A program made the position numbers and the translations under genes. Below, one piece after another: positions 34,490-42,222 of a DNA stretch of 64,000 nt (position 1 is the first letter of the stretch; each line of letters begins with the position of its first letter). The notes under the pieces are model-generated. The model was not told the origin of the DNA. It did not search any database and saw only the letters and a program-made list of their open reading frames with translations. This DNA is from Streptomyces sp. H39-S7 (lineage in GTDB: Bacteria; Actinomycetota; Actinomycetes; Streptomycetales; Streptomycetaceae): NCBI RefSeq assembly GCF_027158205.1, contig NZ_JAPVLU010000037.1, positions 31,946 to 95,945 on the forward strand. Reading direction: 5' to 3'.

Positions 34490-35098
34490 TCAGCGCCTGC
34501 TCGATGTGATCTCCCGTGCGTCCTCCGCCTCGGACGGGGCCGGACCGAGCGGGAGAGCGAGCCGGGAGACCCGGTCGCTGACCGGTACCGGAGAGCGCGG
34601 GACCGACCGCCGGGTGGGATCCGGGGTACCGACGTACAGCCAGCCGATGAGCCCTTCGTGCGCTGCCAGGCCCAGCAGCGCCCGGGTACCGGCCGAGTCG
34701 ACGGACGACCCGGTGCGCCAGATGCTCCCGAACCCCCTGCCGTGCAGCAGGAGCATCAGGGAGTTGACCATGGCGCTGCTCGCGGCGAGCTGCTCCCAGT
34801 GCGGCACCCGGTGGTTGCGCTGGGGCACGAGGACCAGGGTCGCGAGGAGCGGGGCGCGCAGCGGCTTCCGCGCCTCGCGCCGGCTGGTCTCCGCGTCGGT
34901 GGCGCCGGACGCGAAGGACGCGCCCAGCGCCGCCCGGCCCTCGCCGCGCACGAGGATCCACCGCCAGGGGCGCAGGTGGCCGTGGTCGGGCGCGGTCGCC
35001 GCCCAGCCGAGCAGGTCGGTGAACTCCTCGTCGCTCGGGGCGGGATCGAGCAGCCGGTGCTCGCTGCGTCGGGTGCGGACGGCGGCTTCCAGCTCCAT
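34490..35098 (-). CDS. Nitroreductase family protein, YdjA-like
   Basis: The 202-residue protein begins with the FMN-binding start of small nitroreductases (VRTRRSEHRLLDPAPSDEE). It has TAPDHGHLRPWRWILV, close to the YdjA-type APDHG motif, then VNSLMLLLHGRGFGSIWRTG and LIGWLYVGTPD. It should bind FMN and transfer hydride from NAD(P)H to a nitro compound, quinone or similar acceptor. It lies 33 bases after the amino acid dehydrogenase gene and is probably the last gene of the four-gene diiron operon. The 3' end abuts the ArsR remnant. Confidence 0.88.
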   Translation of the reverse strand: MELEAAVRTRRSEHRLLDPAPSDEEFTDLLGWAATAPDHGHLRPWRWILVRGEGRAALGASFASGATDAETSRREARKPLRAPLLATLVLVPQRNHRVPHWEQLAASSAMVNSLMLLLHGRGFGSIWRTGSSVDSAGTRALLGLAAHEGLIGWLYVGTPDPTRRSVPRSPVPVSDRVSRLALPLGPAPSEAEDAREITSSRR

Positions 35099-35131
35099 CA
35101 GTGGACGCTCCTCATCGTGCCGCGCGCCCGC

Positions 35132-36208
35132 TCACGGGCACCGCGGCGGCAGCCAGAAGGACCGCACGCCCCGCACCGCGGCGAGGCGGTCCCGCGCCAT
35201 GCCGGTCGCGGCGGCGGCCGTGCTGATGTTCAGGTCCTTCGCCCGGGTGAAGATCTCGACGAGCCGTTCCGGGATCAGTTGCGCGCGCTGCCTGACCCGG
35301 GCCATGTCGTGGCCCGCGGGGTGCAGTTCGTCGACCACCTGGATCAGGCCGAGCGCGTTGATGACGAAGTCCGGTGCGTACAGGATGCCGCGCGCCGCCA
35401 GCCGGTCGGCGATCGCCGGAGCGGCGAGCTGGTTGTTGGCCCCGCCCGCGACGATCCGGCAGCGCAGCTTGTCCACCAGGCCGGCGTCGATGACGTTCCC
35501 GACCGCGTTCGGGCTCAGGACGTCCACGTCCAGCAGGTAGAGCTCCTCCCGGCTGACGACCTCCGCCCCGCACTCGCCGGCCACCCGCTCGGCCTTGTCC
35601 TGGTCGATGTCGGCCACCGTCAGCTGCGCGCCGGCTTCGGCCAGATGGGCCGCCAGCCGGGCGCCCACCTTGCCGACCCCGTCGAGGGCGATGTGACGGC
35701 CGTCCAGGCTGTCGCTGCCGTCCAGGAACTCCAGGCACGCGCGAATACCGAGACTCACGCCGTAGGCGGTCATGGCGCCCGACTCACCCGAGCCGCCCTC
35801 CTCGACGTCCAGGCCGCGGATCCACTGCGACTCCTTGCGCATCACCCGCAGGTCGGCGGTGGTGATGCCCATGTCGCAGGCGGCGATGAAGCGGCCGGAC
35901 AGGCTCTCGACCGCCTGCCCGAACGCGCGGAGCAGCGTCTCGGACTTCTCGACGCCGGAGCCTCCGAATATGACGGCTTTCCCGCCGCCGATGTCGAGCC
36001 CCGCGCAGGCCGCCTTGTACGTCATGGCGCGTGAGAGACGCAGCGCATCCTCGATCGCCTGGTCGTCGTCGCGGTACGGGAGGTAGCGGACGCCGCCGAG
36101 CGCGGGGCCCAGCAGGGTCGAATGAATGGCGATGACGCAGCGGAGCCCGCCGGGGCCCGAGCTGAGCAGCACCTGCTCGTGGCCGTCCATTTGCTTGAAC
36201 ACACTCAT
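35132..36208 (-). CDS. Leu/Val-type amino acid dehydrogenase (Glu/Leu/Phe/Val family)
   Basis: The 358-residue protein has the family catalytic block AACAGLDIGGGKAVIFGG with the active-site lysine, AACDMGITTADLRVM, and the Rossmann loop ALDGVGKVGARLAAHL. It ends as expected for the leucine/valine/phenylalanine dehydrogenase group. It interconverts a branched or aromatic L-amino acid and its 2-oxo acid with NAD. The ATG at 36208 has AGGGG upstream. It sits between a nitroreductase and two diiron-protein genes, so I infer it supplies or removes the amino acid substrate of that pathway. It may not be the housekeeping valine dehydrogenase. Confidence 0.92.
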   Translation of the reverse strand: MSVFKQMDGHEQVLLSSGPGGLRCVIAIHSTLLGPALGGVRYLPYRDDDQAIEDALRLSRAMTYKAACAGLDIGGGKAVIFGGSGVEKSETLLRAFGQAVESLSGRFIAACDMGITTADLRVMRKESQWIRGLDVEEGGSGESGAMTAYGVSLGIRACLEFLDGSDSLDGRHIALDGVGKVGARLAAHLAEAGAQLTVADIDQDKAERVAGECGAEVVSREELYLLDVDVLSPNAVGNVIDAGLVDKLRCRIVAGGANNQLAAPAIADRLAARGILYAPDFVINALGLIQVVDELHPAGHDMARVRQRAQLIPERLVEIFTRAKDLNISTAAAATGMARDRLAAVRGVRSFWLPPRCP

Positions 36209-36291
36209 GACCCACCCCTGAATCCCGTCAGTGACAACCGGACCGGCGGCTCCGCCCGCAGGCAGGAACCGCCGGCCCGTCCGGCAGAGAG

Positions 36292-37086
36292 TTATGCGGT
36301 GGGCCGCAGTCCGGACGCGAGCAGCGCCGCGTCCAGGACGTCCCACAGCGCGCACAGGGATTCGAGGAAGTCCTCCACGCCCTGCTCGATCTGCTCGCTG
36401 TTCGTGGCATCCATGACGGAGGAGACGGCCAGGATCACGTTCGCCTCGTGCTGCTGCTCGGCACCGGCGTCGCCCCAGTGCTCCGCCATGTAGTGCATCT
36501 CCGGCTCGTCGATGCCGGCCTTGTAGTGGCCGGAGTCGATGAGCGCGCGCTTCTCGCCCGGGATCAGGGACTGGTTGGAAATGATCTCCAGCGCGAGTGC
36601 CGTCCCGAGATTGCGGACGGTGGTGTCGGCGTCGGAGGAGAACCGGCGGCGGAACACCTCGATGGCCGCCGCCGCCTGAGGCGTCAGGCCCGTCTCGGGG
36701 TCGTAGCCCGGCAGTCCTGCCAGCAGCCGGTCCGACGAACTCTTGAGCCATGCCTCGACGCGGTCGGTGTCGTAGACGTCGTCGAAGACCTGGGAGCCGG
36801 TGCGGTTGACGATGTGGCCCGCCATCGTCGCCAGTTCCGGGCCGTGCCCGGCCTCACTGTCGACGATCTCCTCGATGAGGACTGCCTGCTCGTCCCAGCC
36901 GAGGCCGCGCAGCGCGGTGGGGAAGTCGCCGCCGGGGCGGGTGGAGGCGCAGAACGACTGCACCTGGTGGAAGAGGGCGCCCGAGACCTCGGCGGACGGC
37001 GGCGCCGCGGCCCAGTGCTCGTACAGGGGGTGGTCGAAGACGCGGTGCGTCTTGATCCGGTCGATCAGCATGTCGGTCGTCGTCAT
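36292..37086 (-). CDS. Haem-oxygenase-like diiron protein (TenA/HDO-type)
   Basis: The 264-residue all-helical protein resembles the iron-containing redox / haem-oxygenase-like diiron oxidase (HDO) group. Candidate iron ligands are Glu78 and His81 (IVDSEAGHGPE), Glu167 (ALALEIISNQ), and His203 with later Asp/His in HYMAEHWGDAGAEQQH. This pattern is shared with UndA, BesC and SznF-type enzymes. Known HDOs use oxygen to cleave C-C bonds, desaturate or N-oxygenate amino acids and fatty acids. The gene lies 80 bases after the PaaA-like gene and 83 before the dehydrogenase gene. The reaction cannot be predicted, but an amino-acid-derived substrate is plausible from context. Confidence 0.78.
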   Translation of the reverse strand: MTTTDMLIDRIKTHRVFDHPLYEHWAAAPPSAEVSGALFHQVQSFCASTRPGGDFPTALRGLGWDEQAVLIEEIVDSEAGHGPELATMAGHIVNRTGSQVFDDVYDTDRVEAWLKSSSDRLLAGLPGYDPETGLTPQAAAAIEVFRRRFSSDADTTVRNLGTALALEIISNQSLIPGEKRALIDSGHYKAGIDEPEMHYMAEHWGDAGAEQQHEANVILAVSSVMDATNSEQIEQGVEDFLESLCALWDVLDAALLASGLRPTA

Positions 37087-37166
37087 CGATTCCTACTCCG
37101 GTGAGGTGGTTGGTTCCGGGGAGGTGGATCGGGGCCGGTGCGGCCGGCAGGGCGGGCCGGCGGCGC

Positions 37167-37904
37167 TCAGGCGAACTGCAGCTGCGAGGGATCGACCTTG
37201 GGGACCGAGAAGCCGATCTTCTCGATGTGCTCGGCGATCGCGGCCTTGTACAGCTCGCGCAGCTCACCGTTGTCGTTCTTGCGCAGGCCCCACCGGACCG
37301 CGAGCCGCCCGCGGCGGGAGTCGGGCCGTCCGAACATGTCCAGCGCCATCGGGTAGAACTTGTCCAGCGCCTGCTGGGCCCGGTCCCGGGACTGCGCGCC
37401 GGCGTCGTAGGCCTCCGACATCAGGCGCTTGCCGTAACCGAAGTGCCGGGCCTCCTCCTTGAGGATCGCGTCGGCCTCGACCCGCAGCGGACCGTAGGTG
37501 CTCGTGGTCATCTCCTTGATCTGGAAATGCCCTTCGAGCTCGCACAGGAAGCTGAACGCGGCGCGCTCCTCCCAGACGGTGAATCGCGTGGTCATACTCT
37601 CGGCCGGGAAGTAACGCCGTTCCGCCACGGTCTGATTCACCATGTGCGACGTGTCGACGCCGAGCGGAGTGAGCAGTTTGGCGAAGCGCCGGAAGTGGTC
37701 CACCTCTTCCATGCCGAACTTGAGGCACATATAGCGCTCGTCGGCATTGGGAGCAAGCGGATAGAACGAGTCGACGTAGGTGTCGCCCGCGCTCAACTCG
37801 CCTTCGCCGTTGGCGAGCATCTGATGCGTCAGCACCTCCCGGTATTCCTCGGGAAGTTCACCGACGCTTTCCAAATCCACGGTCTCCGAAAAGACGGTCG
37901 CCAT
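37167..37904 (-). CDS. Ferritin-fold diiron protein, PaaA/PaaC-like
   Basis: The 245-residue helical protein carries paired ExxH motifs EEVDH (Glu67, His70) and KEEARH (Glu151, His154), plus Glu36 and Glu122/124 in LCELEGHF. These are the carboxylate-bridged diiron site of the phenylacetyl-CoA epoxidase / ferritin-like family. No paaB, C, D or E gene is present, so it is not part of a standard phenylacetate complex. It is the first gene of the operon (start 37904, GGAGGAGAAT upstream). An oxygenation such as epoxidation, hydroxylation or N-oxidation is likely; its redox partner is not encoded here unless the nitroreductase serves. Confidence 0.8.
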   Translation of the reverse strand: MATVFSETVDLESVGELPEEYREVLTHQMLANGEGELSAGDTYVDSFYPLAPNADERYMCLKFGMEEVDHFRRFAKLLTPLGVDTSHMVNQTVAERRYFPAESMTTRFTVWEERAAFSFLCELEGHFQIKEMTTSTYGPLRVEADAILKEEARHFGYGKRLMSEAYDAGAQSRDRAQQALDKFYPMALDMFGRPDSRRGRLAVRWGLRKNDNGELRELYKAAIAEHIEKIGFSVPKVDPSQLQFA

Positions 37905-37972
37905 ACGAATTCTCCTCCGGGTAGCTGATGAATTTCAGCCTATCCGGGGGGTTCGAGGCGTCGGTAGGCCAC

Positions 37973-37986
37973 GATAGGGCCCTATC
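37973..37986. promoter_or_regulatory. Perfect 14-bp palindrome upstream of the diiron operon
   Basis: GATAGGGCCCTATC lies about 70 bases upstream of the first operon ATG and about 33 bases upstream of a TAGGCT -10-like box on the minus strand. A related sequence, GATAGGGCTAT, occurs at about 40135. It is a candidate activator or repressor site for the nearby LuxR- or TetR-type regulator. Confidence 0.5.
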
Positions 37987-38065
37987 AACGGGGAACGAAA
38001 GGGGTATGCCGGTGGCACCTACGGGGTACCCCGGGGCACCCTTCGGGGCCCACGGGCCGGAGGGC

Positions 38066-38479
38066 TCAGACCCCGTTCCGTTCCGGCGGCCGGATGTAGG
38101 TCAGGGTGTGGTGGGAGACGAGCTTGCCGGCGGTGTCGGTCGTGGCGGCCGTGCCGTAGACGATCAGACGGCCGGGCCGGACGATCGTCGACTCACAGAC
38201 CAGATCGGTGCGCGCCGGGCCGAGGAAGCTCGTGGTCATCTGCTGGGTGACGGACGGATCGTCCTCGCCGAACAGGGACATGATGGCGATCCAGCAGGTG
38301 ACATCGGCGAGCGTCATCGCGCATCCGCCCTGCAGGACGCCGCCCGGGCGGAAGAGCTCCGGGCGCTGCCGCAGCGAGACCTTGGCCTGGCCCTTGCCGA
38401 CCGCTTCCACCTGGAACCCCCACCAGGGTCCGAAGGGACTGTTATCGAGGACTGCCTGAGCTGCGTCGACATCCATCAT
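38066..38479 (-). CDS. PaaI-type hotdog-fold thioesterase
   Basis: The 137-residue protein has the PaaI family pattern: SPFGPWWGFQVEAVGKGQA, then the active-site helix region LFRPGGVLQGGCAMTLADV, then QQMTTSFLGPA. It should hydrolyse an acyl- or aryl-CoA thioester. The gene diverges from a TetR gene with only 24 bases between start codons, and it lies 161 bases before the diiron operon. The N-terminal start is ATG-ATG; either Met is possible. It may act on a CoA intermediate of the neighbouring pathway. Confidence 0.88.
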   Translation of the reverse strand: MMDVDAAQAVLDNSPFGPWWGFQVEAVGKGQAKVSLRQRPELFRPGGVLQGGCAMTLADVTCWIAIMSLFGEDDPSVTQQMTTSFLGPARTDLVCESTIVRPGRLIVYGTAATTDTAGKLVSHHTLTYIRPPERNGV

Positions 38480-38503
38480 CGCAATAACATAGCATCGTTC
38501 GGT

Positions 38504-39115
38504 ATGTCGACGCGCAGAACCAACGCGGAACGAACGCAGCGCACCCGCTCCCAACTGACCGCGACCGCACGGCAGTTGTTCAGCGAGCACGGGTACTCCT
38601 CGACGACCATCGCGCAGATCGCGAGGAGTTCCGGAGTGACGACCGGTGCGCTCTACCACCACTGGGCGGGCAAGGAGGCGCTGCTGGTGGATGTCGTGCA
38701 CGACATCCACCGTGAACTCGCGCTGCGGATCCAGGCCCTGGACGTCGAGGACGAACCGGTGGCACTGCTGCTGCGCTCCGGGCAGGCGTTCCTCGCCCTG
38801 TGCGCCGATCCGGCCGTTGCCCGACTGCTGCTGCTCGACGCGCCGGCGGTGCTCGGCTACGAGCGGTGGCGGCGGATCGACGAGCGGTGGTGGCTGTCGG
38901 CGACGATCCGCCTCGTGGAGCGGGCCCGTCCCATGAACGACCTTGGCCCCGACCCCGACCCCGACCCCGACGGCGCCGCGTCGTCCCGGCAGCTCGCCCT
39001 CGCGCTGCTGGGCGCGCTGACCTACCTCGGTCACGAGGTCGCGATCCAGGGCGCCGCGGCGGTCGACGGTGCGGGACGGACCTATGGCGTGCTGCTCACG
39101 TCCCTCCTGCGGTGA
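38504..39115 (+). CDS. TetR/AcrR family regulator
   Basis: The 203-residue protein has a TetR HTH at the N-terminus (TARQLFSEHGYSSTTIAQIA, SGVTTGALYHHWAGKEALL) and a helical ligand domain with a DPDPDPDG repeat loop near residue 150. The start lies 24 bases from the divergent thioesterase start and is preceded at 8 bases by TAGCAT, so the mRNA may be leaderless. One bound dimer would cover both promoters; autoregulation together with control of the thioesterase is likely. The effector may be an acyl-CoA, which is inferred from the neighbour. Confidence 0.92.
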   Translation: MSTRRTNAERTQRTRSQLTATARQLFSEHGYSSTTIAQIARSSGVTTGALYHHWAGKEALLVDVVHDIHRELALRIQALDVEDEPVALLLRSGQAFLALCADPAVARLLLLDAPAVLGYERWRRIDERWWLSATIRLVERARPMNDLGPDPDPDPDGAASSRQLALALLGALTYLGHEVAIQGAAAVDGAGRTYGVLLTSLLR

Positions 39116-39142
39116 TCGGGGCGGCCGCGCGGGGCCCGCACC

Positions 39143-39781
39143 TCACCGCTTGGGGCCGAGCTGCGACACCAGCAGCGCCGCTTCCACCCGGTTGGAGGCC
39201 GATAACTTGATCATCGCGCGATGGACGTGCTTCTTGACGGTGTTCTCGGCGATATGCAGCGTGGAGCCGATCTGTTTGTTCGTCATCCCGTCGGCGAGCA
39301 GCAGAAGGACGTCGTTCTCCCGCGACGTGAGACTCGAAATGGCGACCGGGGCCGCCGACGCCGGATATTCGGTGCTGATATCGGAGAGCCGTTCATGGGG
39401 GAGGAGATACACCGCACAGCCGCGGTTGACCAGGGAGATCACGCTGGCGAAGTCCTCCTGCAGGATTTCCAGATCCATGAATCCGGCGACCTTGGCCCGC
39501 AGGGCGTCCTGGATCGTGACGAGCGAGTCGTGGCACCACAGAACGATGATCGAGGCGTGCGCGCCGATCAGCCGGACGAGATGCCGGAACCTCTCGGCGG
39601 TCAGGGTGCGGAGATTGAGCAGGACGATGTCGGGACCCCCGTGGTCCACCGCGGTCAGGACGCCCGCCATGTCCTGCGCCACCCCGGCCACGTCCAGTCC
39701 CGGAGCTTCCCTGGTCATCGCCATGAGACCGGATCGGGTCACGACCTGGTCATCGGCGATCAGCAGTTGTATCTGAGCCAT
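39143..39781 (-). CDS. LuxR-type regulator with degenerate receiver domain
   Basis: The 212-residue protein has an NarL-like layout: receiver domain at 1-120 and LuxR HTH at 150-210 (ISSLTSRENDVLLLLADGMTNKQIG, NTVKKHVHRAMIKL). In the receiver the phospho-acceptor Asp is replaced by Asn56 (IVLLNLRTL), and the conserved C-terminal Lys is missing in AGFMDLEI. The acidic pair ADDQ is kept. No kinase gene is adjacent. It is therefore probably an atypical, phosphorylation-independent regulator, as seen for several antibiotic-cluster regulators. It is a candidate activator of the diiron operon. Confidence 0.9.
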   Translation of the reverse strand: MAQIQLLIADDQVVTRSGLMAMTREAPGLDVAGVAQDMAGVLTAVDHGGPDIVLLNLRTLTAERFRHLVRLIGAHASIIVLWCHDSLVTIQDALRAKVAGFMDLEILQEDFASVISLVNRGCAVYLLPHERLSDISTEYPASAAPVAISSLTSRENDVLLLLADGMTNKQIGSTLHIAENTVKKHVHRAMIKLSASNRVEAALLVSQLGPKR

Positions 39782-40291
39782 GTGCGGCGTCCTGCCTTCC
39801 CCCGTACGGCCGTCTGCGGGCCTCTCGTGGAGGGCCGTTGCAGGTACGACCGCAAGATCGAATAAGGTCGGAACACCGGCCGTGCACCCACCGCGCCTCC
39901 CTGTGGTCGAGGGGCGAAACGCGGCAACGGCGGTTTCCGGACGGTCGGCGCGGCGCACTTCCTCGGGGAGTGAAATCGATCCGAAAACATTCTGTGCGGA
40001 CGGGGAACGGGCGCACAGCAGAAGAAGGCTCACATGCGGGTTGTCCGACGTGTGGCCTTCTTCGATTCAATTGGACCACGGCGTAGCCTACATGACGGTA
40101 ACCCGCATGGGGAGACATGAATGAGATATTCCGGATAGGGCTATTGACAGTGGCGTCGACTGCCCGAATCGGCCATTGCTTCCGAAAACAATCGGTTCCT
40201 CGATGACCAGGAATGGTTTAGCCGTTCGCGGTGAGGGCGCGGCCGCGCACTGTCCTCGCCGCGGCCCCCGGCGCGCGGACGGCCCCCGACG
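39782..40291. other. 510-base gene-free stretch with lower GC
   Basis: No frame here has a plausible start and codon bias. The part from about 40070 to 40230 is markedly less GC-rich than the rest of the window. It contains GATAGGGCTATTGACAG near 40135, which resembles the palindrome at 37973-37986 and includes a TTGACA hexamer. It probably carries the promoter of the LuxR-type gene and perhaps an unannotated transcript. Confidence 0.5.
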
Positions 40292-40345
40292 CACGGACGG
40301 CTCACGGACGCGGCAGTCGGTCGCCGTGTCCGTGAGCCGTCCGTG
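40292..40345 (-). terminator. Terminator of the chitinase gene
   Basis: A perfect 18-bp inverted repeat (40292-40309 and 40328-40345) continues inward as a second short stem. It begins 14 bases after the chitinase stop codon. Confidence 0.85.
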
Positions 40346-40358
40346 AGGGGGAGTGGGC

Positions 40359-41441
40359 TCAGCAGCCGAGGTTGTTGCCCGCCGGGACGCCCAGGATCTG
40401 GACGAAGCGCTGGTAGGCGTCGATCCGGCTCTGGACCTGGGCGGGGTTGCCGCCGTTGCACTCGATGCTTCCGTTGATGCTGCGGATGGTCTCACCGAAG
40501 CCGGCGCCGTTGACCATGGCGTTGTGCGGCGTCATGGTGCCCGGTCCGTTCTGGGTGTTCCAGTACCACAGGCCGGTCTTCCAGGCGACGGACGAGTCGG
40601 TCTGGACGAGGTTGGGGTTGTGCAGCAGGTCGATGCCGAGCGCGTCGCCCGCGGCCTTGTAGTTGAAGTTCCAGCTCAGCTGGATCGGACCGCGCCCGTA
40701 GTACGCGGACTGGCCGGCGGGGCAGCCGTAGGACTGGCTCGCGTCGCAGTAGTGGGGGTAGTTGGCGGTGTTCTGCTCGACGATGTAGACGAGCCCGCCG
40801 GTCTCGTGGTTGACGTTGGCCAGGAAGGCGGCGGCTTCCTGGCGCTTGACGGTGTCACTTCCGGTGTTGGCGAATCCGGGGTAGGCGCTCAGGGCCGCGG
40901 TCAGGCCGCTGTAGGAGTAGAACGAGTTGCGGCTCGGGAACATCTGGTTGAACTGGGCCTCGCTGACCGGGAAGCCGCCCTGGGTGGGCGGTGTGGTCGG
41001 CGAACTGCCGCAGGTGTACGGCTCCCAGAACCAGGTGCTGATGACCGGGTCGTAGCCGGGGTTGTCGTGCTCGGCCTGGTACGCCTTGCCGTCGGTGTAC
41101 TTGACGATGTCACCGGTGACGTAGGCCCGGCCCGCGACCCACGCGGGGTAGTCGCACGATCCGGTGCCGCCGGTACCACCGGTGCCACCGCCCGAACTGC
41201 CGCAGGTACCCTGATCGGCCCAGACCGCCGCGGTGCCGGGCGTCTCGTTCTGGGTCCACCACTTCGCGGACCAGTTGTGACCGTTGTAGGACGCGGACAG
41301 CCCGCCGGTGTACACCGTCGAGGAGTTCCACGCGGTCGTACACTGCGCGGCGGAGGCGGTGGACGCCAGCGGTACGAGGACCGCCAGTCCGACCGCGACG
41401 ATCAGAGCGGTGAGAAACGCCATGATGCGTTGTTTGGACAC
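40359..41441 (-). CDS. Secreted GH19 chitinase with two chitin-binding modules
   Basis: The 360-residue protein has a Sec signal peptide (to about residue 31, PLASTASAA). Two CBM5/12-type modules follow (CTTAWNSSTVYTGGLSASYN...WADQGTC and WVAGRAYVTGDIVKY...WFWEPYTC, quoted in part), then a GH19 catalytic domain from about 155. The first catalytic Glu lies in NVNHETGG, and YYGRGPIQLSWNFNY forms the substrate cleft. It degrades chitin outside the cell. The GTG at 41441 has AGGAG 7 bases upstream. The promoter carries DasR-box-like repeats, so control by amino-sugar supply is likely. Confidence 0.95.
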   Translation of the reverse strand: MSKQRIMAFLTALIVAVGLAVLVPLASTASAAQCTTAWNSSTVYTGGLSASYNGHNWSAKWWTQNETPGTAAVWADQGTCGSSGGGTGGTGGTGSCDYPAWVAGRAYVTGDIVKYTDGKAYQAEHDNPGYDPVISTWFWEPYTCGSSPTTPPTQGGFPVSEAQFNQMFPSRNSFYSYSGLTAALSAYPGFANTGSDTVKRQEAAAFLANVNHETGGLVYIVEQNTANYPHYCDASQSYGCPAGQSAYYGRGPIQLSWNFNYKAAGDALGIDLLHNPNLVQTDSSVAWKTGLWYWNTQNGPGTMTPHNAMVNGAGFGETIRSINGSIECNGGNPAQVQSRIDAYQRFVQILGVPAGNNLGC

Positions 41442-41483
41442 GGGGCCACTCCTAGTGGGGGGTTGAGTGGAGGATCGCCCTGC

Positions 41484-41526
41484 ACTCAATCGGATTGGTC
41501 TGGACCTGTCAAGGTCTGGACCAATA
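41484..41526 (-). promoter_or_regulatory. Chitinase promoter with two DasR-box-like repeats
   Basis: On the minus strand TTGACA (41512-41507) and TTGAGT (41489-41484) are 17 bases apart. Two GGTCCAGACC repeats flank and overlap the -35 box. This matches the direct repeats known from Streptomyces chitinase promoters and resembles the DasR element (core TGGTCTAGACCA). Confidence 0.75.
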
Positions 41527-41645
41527 TTCCCCGAGGTGACGGCCGTTGGGTGCGGGCGGGCGGGCGCGACAGCGCCGCGGCCGGAGGCTGCGATAGCCTG
41601 CCGGGCAGCGACCACAGGGCGACGGACGGGACCGGTACCGGAACG

Positions 41646-42194
41646 ATGGCGTCACAGGACCGTGCGCGGCATCCGGCGGGCCGGACGGCGTTGGTCGTCA
41701 AGGTCCCGGAGGCGGAACCCCTCGTCGGGCAGTGGCGCCGGCGGTTCGACCCCGCCGCCGCGACCGGGGTCCCGGCGCACGTGTCGGTGCTCTACCCGTT
41801 CCTGGACCACGCGCGGATCGACGACACCGTCGTCGCAGCCCTGGACGCGACGCTGGGTGCTCACGCGCCCTTCGAGATCGCCTTCCACCGGTGCGGACGC
41901 TTCCCCGAGATGCTCCATCTCGTCCCGGAGCCGGACGGCCCCCTCCGCGCGCTCACCGCCGGCGTCGTCGAGCGCTGGCCGGAGGCGCCGCCGTACGGCG
42001 GCCGCTATCCCGACGTGGTACCGCATCTGACCGTCGCGTACAGCCCGGATCCGAGCGTGCTGGACACGATCGAAGCCGGGCTGACGGGCGGGCTGCCCTG
42101 CACCGGTCGCGTCACCGCGGTGCAGCTCGTGGTCTGGGACGGCGCACAGTGGCACGACGCCCGGACGTTCCCGCTGCGCGGCCGAACCTCCTGA
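41646..42194 (+). CDS. 2'-5' RNA ligase / phosphodiesterase family protein
   Basis: The 182-residue protein has the two HxT/S motifs of the 2H phosphoesterase fold, HVSVLYPF near residue 45 and PHLTVAYSP near 130. It should act on cyclic or 2'-5' phosphodiester bonds in RNA or a nucleotide; the true substrate in bacteria is mostly unknown. The ATG at 41646 gives a normal N-terminus. It diverges from the chitinase gene. Confidence 0.88.
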   Translation: MASQDRARHPAGRTALVVKVPEAEPLVGQWRRRFDPAAATGVPAHVSVLYPFLDHARIDDTVVAALDATLGAHAPFEIAFHRCGRFPEMLHLVPEPDGPLRALTAGVVERWPEAPPYGGRYPDVVPHLTVAYSPDPSVLDTIEAGLTGGLPCTGRVTAVQLVVWDGAQWHDARTFPLRGRTS

Positions 42195-42222
42195 ACGGAG
42201 TCCCGCCGCAGGGCCGAACGGG

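Noticed and set aside
34094..36034. A 646-codon plus-strand frame
   Set aside because: Its start is the second part of the frameshifted ArsR remnant; the rest is antisense to the nitroreductase and dehydrogenase genes.
35132..36208. Housekeeping glutamate dehydrogenase
   Set aside because: Length of 358 residues and motif details fit the shorter Leu/Val/Phe dehydrogenase group.
37167..37904. Standard phenylacetate degradation (paaABCDE) operon
   Set aside because: Only one PaaA/C-like protein is present; the B, D and E subunits and the CoA ligase are absent.
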